NCBI GenBank assembly: GCA_002396385.1
Contig: DGTD01000025.1
Coordinates: 1 to 5,323, forward strand
Direction: 5' to 3'
From: Bacteroidales bacterium UBA4345
Lineage (GTDB): Bacteria > Bacteroidota > Bacteroidia > Bacteroidales > Paludibacteraceae
Length of the DNA: 5,323 nt
Shown one piece after another: positions 1 through 5,323 of the stretch. The notes under the pieces were generated by a model. It ran no database searches, was not told where the DNA came from, and saw only the letters and a list, made by a program, of their open reading frames with translations. Every line of letters begins with the position of its first letter. Positions within the stretch are counted from its first letter, which is position 1. The translations under genes were made by a program, and so were the position numbers.

Positions 1-1
1 C

Positions 2-1972
2 ACCCTCGACGGCATCTACCTGCCACTGGGTGTGGACTACACCGTCAGAGCGGACAAGCCGTTCTACACCAGCGAGTTGGACGGCCTGCTCGCCAACGGC
101 CTCGGGATAACGGGTGCGGGGCTGTTCAAGGAAGAGAGCGACGACATGCGCTACCTGCAGTACCTCTACAAGAGCGAGCGCGGTGACAGCATCGACAACA
201 CCGCCGCCTACATCTTCATCCTGCCAAAAGCCAGCGTGGACGGCGTAAAGGGCGACATGCCGCTGACCAGGCCGGTGGGCTACGTGTTCGCCAGCGGGGA
301 CACCTATGCCGACGGGCAGACCATCGCCCACGAGCTGGGCCACGGCCTCTACAGCTTCCAGCACGCCTTCGACTATATGGGCGTGAGCCAGGGCGAAACC
401 GACAACCTGATGGACTACGGACTGCCACAGGGCGAGCACCTCGCCGTATGGCAGTGGAACCTTATCTCCACACACAAGAACTACACCATACCATTCCTGA
501 CCGATGATGAGGATGGGTGGGCAAAATCTGAGAACGGACACTATATTTACTATAGCAATAAACAGGATACTGCTATTGAAAATAATTTTGAATTATTTGA
601 ATCCTTATATTCCGAATTTTGTAGAAAGGAAACAACACAAGATTTGATAGATACTTACAACGTAAATAATAACATGCAAATTTTAGTATCTGATTCAGTG
701 AATAGATACCTAAAAGCTTTTGAAAAAGGAAAGACCAACAAAAATGGTGTTACATTCGGTTCTGAATTTGAAATGATGGCAACTATATTTAACGTTGATG
801 AATGTAAAATGTTCTTTATCCCTTTGAAAGACGATCCTCAATGTAAAAACTACGCCATCAAACAGTCTAATACAAAATATCCATATCTTGGAAATATCAA
901 CAATAGCAAAGTTGGTTTAGTTAGGACTAATACTAGTGACCCTGCATATAAGTCCAGATATATTGTTTTTTCTTTCTATGATAATCAATCAAATCCTTCA
1001 TTACTCGTTATGGTGTATAATCCTAACTGGATTAACTATGAAGATTTTAACGATAAAAATTATGGAACAGAGTTTTGGGCAAAGAAACTCTTGGGAATAA
1101 ATGAATCGGACAACAATAATGCTAAAAAAGATAAAGCTAAACCGAATAGTAAAAAGACCGATACTACACAAGGAAGTGGCAAGTCAGACAAATCACAGGA
1201 CATCTATGATAAATCAAACAATAAAAAGAAGACCGATACAACTCCAAATAGTAGCAAGTCAGACAAACTACAAGACAATGGGATTGCTCTCTCAGAGGCC
1301 GAAGTCAAATTGAAATTAAAGAAAATTACAGAAGCAGCAGAAGAAGCTGTAAAAACAATAAATAAATCAAATGAAGAAAGAAGGGAATTATCAACCAGAG
1401 CCTGCTGTAATATGTGCGTAAGAAATGCTTTTTATAGAATAACAGGTTCAGAGTTGTTGTATCCAAAAAATGGCTCAGACATTGATGATAACATTACTCA
1501 CAAAGGAGTCATATCGGGAGAAGGTCGTGCAACTGACATATATAATGATTTTACAAAAGGGAAAATGGATGATTACTTTGAAAAAGTCACAATAAAGCAA
1601 AATGAAAGTTGGCAAAACTTCCTAACGCGTGTTCAAGATCTAGTTAACAAGCAAGGTAAAATTGTTATCGGTATAAAGAAAGACAACCATGTTTTTATGG
1701 TTGTCCCAGGAAATATGTTTAAAACGATAAATAATAGACATAGAGTTGATACTGTTAAAGGAAAGAAAAAATACATAATGAGAAAAGAATACCAAACAGA
1801 ACGAAACGAATACAAAGGAGATATATATAGTTTTTCTTTTGTAAACAGAACCGAATATGTAAATCGCATATTAGAATGTGGTCCTAACGTGAAGAATGCC
1901 GACTGCCCGCTTTGGGCAAACATGGCAGGGAACCTGTTGAATAATATAAGTTTTTGGATATATAAAAAATAA
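2..1972 (+). CDS. Polymorphic toxin, 5'-truncated: metallopeptidase module, linker, C-terminal cysteine amidase/peptidase-like toxin domain
   Basis: The frame is open to the left edge of the window, so this is the last 656 residues of a longer protein; the GTG at 32 is an internal valine codon and not a start (the reading TLDGIYLPLG runs into it). Residues here are counted from the codon at base 2. Residues 1-173 are GC-rich and hold a zinc-peptidase motif, HELGH (110-114), with another His at 121 and NLMDYG at 135-140. Residues about 174-368 are AT-rich and unassigned. Residues about 370-425 are a hydrophilic repeat linker. Residues about 426-656 look like a papain-fold amidase/peptidase, with Cys469 and His563 as candidate catalytic residues. 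There is no type IX secretion sorting domain at the C-terminus that I can see; the protein ends in the toxin-like domain. The architecture (conserved body, peptidase, variable tip, adjacent immunity gene) is typical of polymorphic toxins. The toxin assignment is inference from layout and motifs; the secretion route cannot be seen. Confidence 0.85.
   Translation, partial: TLDGIYLPLGVDYTVRADKPFYTSELDGLLANGLGITGAGLFKEESDDMRYLQYLYKSERGDSIDNTAAYIFILPKASVDGVKGDMPLTRPVGYVFASGDTYADGQTIAHELGHGLYSFQHAFDYMGVSQGETDNLMDYGLPQGEHLAVWQWNLISTHKNYTIPFLTDDEDGWAKSENGHYIYYSNKQDTAIENNFELFESLYSEFCRKETTQDLIDTYNVNNNMQILVSDSVNRYLKAFEKGKTNKNGVTFGSEFEMMATIFNVDECKMFFIPLKDDPQCKNYAIKQSNTKYPYLGNINNSKVGLVRTNTSDPAYKSRYIVFSFYDNQSNPSLLVMVYNPNWINYEDFNDKNYGTEFWAKKLLGINESDNNNAKKDKAKPNSKKTDTTQGSGKSDKSQDIYDKSNNKKKTDTTPNSSKSDKLQDNGIALSEAEVKLKLKKITEAAEEAVKTINKSNEERRELSTRACCNMCVRNAFYRITGSELLYPKNGSDIDDNITHKGVISGEGRATDIYNDFTKGKMDDYFEKVTIKQNESWQNFLTRVQDLVNKQGKIVIGIKKDNHVFMVVPGNMFKTINNRHRVDTVKGKKKYIMRKEYQTERNEYKGDIYSFSFVNRTEYVNRILECGPNVKNADCPLWANMAGNLLNNISFWIYKK
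329..421 (+). other. Zinc metallopeptidase active-site module in the toxin body (HExxH...NLMDYG)
   Basis: The codons from 329 read HELGHGLYSFQHAFD, giving the HExxH zinc-binding and catalytic motif (His 329-331, Glu 332-334, His 341-343). A further His at 362-364 is the seventh residue after the second motif His. NLMDYG follows at 404-421 and resembles the Met-turn of metzincin-type peptidases. The spacing is HExxH-x6-H, one residue longer than the classical metzincin HExxHxxGxxH, so the third zinc ligand is uncertain. I remember similar HELGHG...NLMDY...QW segments in large Bacteroidetes toxin-like proteins; this was not checked. Lying just before the variable tip, it could cleave the protein to release the toxin, which is inference. 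Confidence 0.75.
1151..1276 (+). repeat. Tandem linker repeat, two 17-codon copies at a 25-codon period
   Basis: Copy one (1151-1201) encodes KKTDTTQGSGKSDKSQD and copy two (1226-1276) encodes KKTDTTPNSSKSDKLQD, identical at 13 of 17 residues. They are separated by eight codons, so the offset is exactly 75 bases. The segment is rich in Lys, Asp, Ser and Thr and has no hydrophobic core, so it should be a flexible, disordered linker between the unassigned domain and the C-terminal toxin domain. The nucleotide similarity points to a local duplication. It may also be a place where toxin tips recombine, which is inference. Confidence 0.85.
1277..1972 (+). other. C-terminal toxin domain, NlpC/P60- or CHAP-like cysteine amidase/peptidase
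   Basis: After a charged, probably helical stretch (about 1286-1390) comes RACCNMCVRNAF (1397-1432). Its second Cys (1406-1408) fits the CxxxVRxA(L/F) helix that carries the nucleophile in many CHAP/NlpC-type peptidoglycan amidases. A conserved-looking Trp (1610-1612) leads into a helix, then a strand and the segment KDNHVFMVVPG (1679-1711), whose His (1688-1690) sits at the start of a beta strand as the catalytic His does in that fold. The order Cys-helix then His-strand, about 94 residues apart, is right for the family. Known relatives cleave bonds in the peptidoglycan stem peptide or the amide to the sugar; the exact bond here cannot be told. Two more cysteines (1877-1879, 1904-1906) may form a disulfide. 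Other papain-like activities (deamidase, protease) remain possible. Confidence 0.6.
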
Positions 1973-1980
1973 ACACTCAG

Positions 1981-3021
1981 ATGACCAAATCATTTTCTTT
2001 TTTATTGATACTATTAATTGGTATTTGCTTGGATGTGAAAACTCAATCCTTAGATTCATACGACTTCAATTTTAAAGGGTTTGAAAAAACAGAAATTCTT
2101 GAAGTGCCCAAAAAAGGAGACGCAAGATTTTTTGAAAAGATGTACAAAATAGGAGAAATCGGAAACCATTCATTATTTAGACCTGCAATATCCTTAACAA
2201 GTTTTTTTGATAAGCCTGATATTATTGCCATAAAAAAAGGGGATTACTACCAAAAATTTATTGAAGTTGAAAAGGAACTTGAATTTGAAGATGCAATAGA
2301 AGGCAAAATGCTCCTATTGACACGTAAAGAAGATTTGGAATACCAGGTTCTATATATCCGTACAGAAGAAAGTATGGTACCCATTGACACTTTAAAAGGC
2401 AATTGCATTGAGAATTTTTACGAGCCATCTTTTATTGGTTCTGGAGATTCTATAATCTGTTATTGTTCTGAACTTGGAGATGAAGACGACGATATATATA
2501 ATGGAGAAAAGGACATCATTCTGTACATAAAAAAGAACAATAAATACATTAAGAAGATTTTTTATTATAAAGATTTCAATAAATATATAAAAAGTAGATA
2601 TAAAACAGAATATGAGTGGATTCGAGAAACCCATCAAGCCTATATGGTTTATGAAAACAAAAAATCAGGCCGGGAACTTGTTTCAAAAGATATTGAGCCG
2701 CTTGTTGAATCTGACGACAAACGTTATTTTTTAGGGAAAAAATGGGTTTATCGTAGGGACGTTCTTGTTCTTGTCGACTTAGAAAAAATGGAAGCAAAAT
2801 ACATACTTGATGTAGATTGTAATAAAGATTTCTTTTATGATACAGAGCGGAAGTGCTTTGCGTATGACGAAGGTCCCACCGTTTGCTATATTACGAAAGT
2901 AAACATTGAACCTATAAGCACGCTGTACGCCCCTTATCCTTTAAAGGGTAAAAGTTGTGAAGAATATTGGAACTTGATAAAAAATAAATATGGGCTGAAC
3001 TTTGAAATTAAATTAAGATAA
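1981..3021 (+). CDS. Exported candidate immunity protein for the upstream toxin
   Basis: The 346-residue product begins eight bases after the toxin stop codon, so the two genes are almost certainly co-transcribed. The ATG at 1981 directly precedes a good signal peptide: Lys at position 3, a hydrophobic run from about residues 5 to 17 (FSFLLILLIGICL), and a probable signal peptidase I site near Thr21-Gln22. Cys16 lies at a poor lipobox because Ile precedes it, so a lipoprotein is less likely. The mature part is mixed charged/aromatic with many short alternating stretches suggesting beta structure and an acidic patch (GDEDDD, about 2479-2496); I do not recognise a family. Position after a toxin tip, shared AT-rich composition and export suggest it blocks the toxin in the periplasm. 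No Shine-Dalgarno is visible, which is usual for Bacteroidetes. It could instead be an accessory or second effector protein, but immunity is the simplest reading. Confidence 0.75.
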   Translation: MTKSFSFLLILLIGICLDVKTQSLDSYDFNFKGFEKTEILEVPKKGDARFFEKMYKIGEIGNHSLFRPAISLTSFFDKPDIIAIKKGDYYQKFIEVEKELEFEDAIEGKMLLLTRKEDLEYQVLYIRTEESMVPIDTLKGNCIENFYEPSFIGSGDSIICYCSELGDEDDDIYNGEKDIILYIKKNNKYIKKIFYYKDFNKYIKSRYKTEYEWIRETHQAYMVYENKKSGRELVSKDIEPLVESDDKRYFLGKKWVYRRDVLVLVDLEKMEAKYILDVDCNKDFFYDTERKCFAYDEGPTVCYITKVNIEPISTLYAPYPLKGKSCEEYWNLIKNKYGLNFEIKLR

Positions 3022-3028
3022 TTTATAG

Positions 3029-3112
3029 TTCCCATTTCAGTTCATATTAACTAAAAAAGGACAAGAGGTCTATGGTAAATCAAAAAACATTCAAAAACAA
3101 CTTAAATCTTGA
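3029..3112 (+). pseudogene. Possible relic of a coding sequence tail in the gap between the immunity gene and the next gene
   Basis: After the immunity stop codon, the frame from 3029 to the TGA at 3110-3112 is open and reads, in its last part, LTKKGQEVYGKSKNIQKQLKS. It has no start codon and is too short to be a gene by itself, but the second half has a protein-like amphipathic pattern and could be the C-terminal end of a displaced toxin or immunity gene. A 15-codon ATG frame (3072-3116) overlaps it in another frame and has no convincing ribosome binding site. A run of 27 open codons is close to chance in AT-rich DNA, so this is weak. Confidence 0.2.
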
Positions 3113-3133
3113 GTAAAAACTGAAAGATTCGAT

Positions 3134-5323
3134 ATGAGACACCTACTGATATACATAGTGTTCTGCCTGGCGCTGTTGCCACGGACGTGCTACGCATGGG
3201 ACGAGACCACGGACGAGGCACCGCAAGCGCTGGACGTGGCCGACGCACTGCAGAACGGGCTCTACTACCCGACCCCCATACCGCTGAAGAAAGACTTCAA
3301 GGAGTTCGGCATCAGCATGAGCCTGGACACGCTGCGGTTTGCGAGAGGCACTGACCCGACCGGGACGGATGACGACTACACCGCCCTCGACGCCTGGGTG
3401 CAGATACAGCTGCCCTTCCTCGACCACACCAACGGCAACGACCTGGTACGCTTCTCGGGCAAGAACATCAAACTGCGGGGAGGAAAGGCGGCCGTTTCAC
3501 GCATCGGGCTGGACAAATGTCCGCCATTTAACTTCAGCAAAGACATCAAGCTGCAGTTCCTGCAAACCATGCCGACCGCCGGCAGCGGAGAAATACAGTG
3601 CGCCAAAGGCGACAGCACGTGGGTGGACTTCACCTGCAACGGTGTGGAGGCCTTCAGCCTGATAGGCTGCTTCACCTTCAACAGCACACTGCTCACGCCC
3701 GCCACCGCCGGCAAAGACAGCGTAAGGGCCTATTTTGTGATGACGAGCGACGGCGGCACCATCGCCAAAATCTGCTTTGCCGACAGTTTCAAAGTCAGGG
3801 GCTGTGGCGACTTCGTGTTCACCATAAAGGACGCACTGGTCGATTTCAGCAGCAAACGCAACTCACCGGGCTTTGCCTTCCCGGTAGCGGACTACTGGCC
3901 CGCCAACATTCCGCAGGAGGGTTGGACAGGCTTCTTCCTCGACCAGCTGACGGTCTCCTTCCCGAAGGAGTTCCTTTCGAGGAAGAGCAGCGCACAACCC
4001 AAAATCGAGCTCTCGAAAATGCTGATAGACGACTATGGCTTCTCGGGCTCGGTGCTGGCCACCAACATCATCAACACCATTGACGACGCGCAGAAAAAGG
4101 ACGGCCTCAGGGTCGCTCTCGACTCGCTGCGCATGGTCTTCCTGAAAAACCGCCCGATTGACGGCCTCATCAGCGGCAGGGCGGAAACCGGCTTTATGGA
4201 GGAAGACGGCAACAACGGAGACGGGAAAGACGAGATAACCGACGGCATGAAATTGGGTCTGAGGGGTTCTGTGGGCTACAATGCCGGACTCAACAAGTAC
4301 ATTTTCGACGTGAAGGCCACGCTCAACACCAACAAGAAGTACAAGGTGCCGTTCACCAAAATAGCCCACATCAGCATCTACAAGGGCTCGTATCTGGAAG
4401 TCTACAACAACGAGGAGAAGGACTTCGCCGCCCGCCTGAAGATGTCGGGCCAGCTCGACATCGACTGGAAATTCAGCATGAAGGGCATCACGTTCCAGGG
4501 CCTCCAACTCAGTACCGAAAAGCCGCACGTCGACATCGAGGGGCTGGGCATGGTGGGCACAGCAGGCTTCTCGCTGAGCGGAATGGGCATAGAGCTGAGC
4601 AAGCTGGAATGGAAGAAACTCAGCGACTACGGCGTGCTCGGCAACGGTAAGAGCTGGGAAAACGGCGGCGGACTGGGCATAACCGCCCGCATATCGCTTA
4701 TTCCGGGTGCGAACACCTTAGCCGCCACCCTTGGAGCCACCATATACGCCGGCTATGCCAACTCGCACTGGCAGTTTGCCAAACTGCAGATGAACCAGAT
4801 CTGCCTGGAAACCGACTTCTCCGCCTTCCGGTTCAAGGGTTGCGTGACAAGGTACGACGACGACGTGAAATACGGCGACGGCTTCTCCGGGCTGCTGCAA
4901 CTGACGCTGAAGGCACTCGGCTTCCACATAGACGGAGGCGCCCGCTTCGGCCGCGTAGACGGCAAACACTACTGGTTTGCCGCTGCAGAAGTCGAATTCG
5001 GGAACACCCCTATGCTGCTGTTCCCACCTTGCGTATTTATGAAGTCGGCCACCGGAGGCGCCTACCAGCACATGAAGCGCAACTGGGTTTACGACCCTGA
5101 AAACCCCGAAGCAGGCTTCAACTGGGGTAACATCGAGTTAAGGACCGACAACTTTGTGCCAGACGAGAACATGGGTATGGGCTTCATCCTCGGCATCGGC
5201 ATCTATGTGGCGAACGCACACGCCGTCAGCGCCAACGTCGTCTTCGACATGGGCTTCACAGACCACTGGGGAATTGACCATATTTCGCTGATAGGCACCG
5301 CCAGCGTGCTGGCGGCAATAAAG
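3134..5323 (+). CDS. Large exported beta/glycine-rich protein of unknown function, 3'-truncated
   Basis: The frame stays open for 730 codons to the window edge with no stop, and codon third positions are strongly G/C. The ATG at 3134 starts a classical signal peptide, MRHLLIYIVFCLALLPRTCYA, with a likely cleavage after Ala21 before WDETTDEAP; a purine-rich GAAAG lies about 8 bases upstream. The mature part has no transmembrane segment that I can see. It looks beta-rich: WTGFFLDQLTVSFPKEF at residues 264-280, LIDDYGFSGSVLATNI at about 297-312, an Asp/Gly/Asn-rich acidic loop at about 357-370, then long alternating Gly-rich stretches such as GLGITARISLIPGANTLAAT and GMGFILGIGIYVANAHAV. I have a memory of large Bacteroidetes proteins with this WxGF(Y/F)...L.V..P pattern near toxin genes, but cannot name a family. 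The gap of 112 bases from the immunity gene and the return to GC-rich DNA show that it belongs to the constant part of the locus. It could be a delivery or scaffold partner of the toxin. Confidence 0.85.
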   Translation, partial: MRHLLIYIVFCLALLPRTCYAWDETTDEAPQALDVADALQNGLYYPTPIPLKKDFKEFGISMSLDTLRFARGTDPTGTDDDYTALDAWVQIQLPFLDHTNGNDLVRFSGKNIKLRGGKAAVSRIGLDKCPPFNFSKDIKLQFLQTMPTAGSGEIQCAKGDSTWVDFTCNGVEAFSLIGCFTFNSTLLTPATAGKDSVRAYFVMTSDGGTIAKICFADSFKVRGCGDFVFTIKDALVDFSSKRNSPGFAFPVADYWPANIPQEGWTGFFLDQLTVSFPKEFLSRKSSAQPKIELSKMLIDDYGFSGSVLATNIINTIDDAQKKDGLRVALDSLRMVFLKNRPIDGLISGRAETGFMEEDGNNGDGKDEITDGMKLGLRGSVGYNAGLNKYIFDVKATLNTNKKYKVPFTKIAHISIYKGSYLEVYNNEEKDFAARLKMSGQLDIDWKFSMKGITFQGLQLSTEKPHVDIEGLGMVGTAGFSLSGMGIELSKLEWKKLSDYGVLGNGKSWENGGGLGITARISLIPGANTLAATLGATIYAGYANSHWQFAKLQMNQICLETDFSAFRFKGCVTRYDDDVKYGDGFSGLLQLTLKALGFHIDGGARFGRVDGKHYWFAAAEVEFGNTPMLLFPPCVFMKSATGGAYQHMKRNWVYDPENPEAGFNWGNIELRTDNFVPDENMGMGFILGIGIYVANAHAVSANVVFDMGFTDHWGIDHISLIGTASVLAAIK

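Larger units (their letters stand above)
521..3133 (+). other. AT-rich variable toxin-tip plus immunity cassette between GC-rich constant genes
   Basis: Base composition changes sharply at both ends. Bases 1-60 are 38/60 G+C and 3181-3240 are 41/60, while 661-720 are 16/60. The left change falls inside an uninterrupted reading frame, just after the codons for DDEDGW (503-520). The right change falls at the start codon of the next gene (3134). The island holds exactly the variable part of the toxin, the candidate immunity gene and a short gap. This is the expected footprint of toxin-tip replacement by recombination in polymorphic toxin loci. The ends are set by eye and could shift by a few tens of bases. 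No transposase, integrase or clear terminal repeat accompanies it. Confidence 0.7.

Noticed and set aside
32..34. GTG as start codon of the first gene
   Set aside because: The frame is open and protein-like back to base 2, there is no signal peptide or ribosome binding site, and the peptidase module would lack its upstream body.
1101..1313. 70-codon open frame on the plus strand over the linker
   Set aside because: It is the shifted reading of the Lys/Asp/Thr repeat linker and ends within it; no ribosome binding site or protein-like pattern.
1981..2055. Lipoprotein signal in the immunity candidate (Cys16)
   Set aside because: The residue before the Cys is Ile, not the small residue of a normal lipobox, and a better signal peptidase I site follows near residue 21.
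523..3113. Near-repeat AAATCTGAG (524-532) and AAATCTTGAG (3104-3113) at the two ends of the AT-rich island as recombination sites
   Set aside because: Nine to ten bases with a one-base difference is expected by chance in AT-rich DNA of this length; positions match the joints suggestively but not convincingly.
3022..3133. Promoter or rho-independent terminator before the gene at 3134
   Set aside because: No match to the Bacteroidetes TAnnTTTG element with an upstream TTG at the usual spacing, and no GC-rich hairpin followed by a T run. TAGTT/AACTA (3026-3030, 3049-3053) is too weak a stem.
3598..4083. 161-codon open frame on the plus strand, out of frame with the large gene
   Set aside because: It is rich in His, Arg and Gln, as expected for a shifted reading of GC-rich codons, and overlaps the better-supported frame completely.
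3863..4528. 221-codon open frame on the minus strand
   Set aside because: It lies wholly inside the GC-rich gene at 3134-5323, whose frame is continuous, starts with a signal peptide and has the expected G/C third positions. Long antisense frames are common opposite such GC-rich codons.

Overview
The window looks like a piece of a polymorphic toxin locus from a member of the Bacteroidetes. The support is indirect: weak or absent Shine-Dalgarno sequences, exported proteins starting with short hydrophobic signal peptides, and a HELGHG...NLMDYG metallopeptidase module that I remember from large Bacteroidetes toxin proteins (memory, not a search). I cannot name a genus. The outer genes are roughly 60-68% G+C in the lines I counted by hand, which would suit a high-GC Bacteroidales, while the middle is about 27% in a sampled line.

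Layout, all on the plus strand. (1) Bases 2-1972 are the 3' part of a large toxin gene whose start lies upstream of the window. It has a GC-rich conserved part ending in a zinc-peptidase-like module (to about 520), an AT-rich unassigned region (about 521-1100), a hydrophilic Lys/Asp/Ser/Thr linker with a 25-residue-period repeat (about 1100-1276), and a C-terminal domain (about 1277-1972) with the layout of an NlpC/P60- or CHAP-like cysteine amidase/peptidase. (2) Eight bases later, 1981-3021 encodes a 346-residue AT-rich protein with an N-terminal signal peptide; its position makes it the candidate immunity protein. (3) Bases 3022-3133 are a short AT-rich gap with a possible relic of a coding sequence. 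(4) Bases 3134-5323 are the 5' part (730 codons, open at the window edge) of a GC-rich gene for a large exported, beta/glycine-rich protein of unknown function.

How the parts fit: a constant, GC-rich delivery/processing part is joined in frame to a variable AT-rich toxin tip, followed directly by its immunity gene; composition returns to GC-rich at the start of the next gene. The C-terminal domain is predicted to attack peptidoglycan, and the neighbour is predicted to be exported to the periplasm, where such a toxin would act. The two predictions were made separately and agree. Gene 3 may be a structural or delivery partner, or the first gene of the next toxin unit; the window does not decide this. 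I found no RNA genes, CRISPR arrays, insertion sequences or convincing terminators or promoters.
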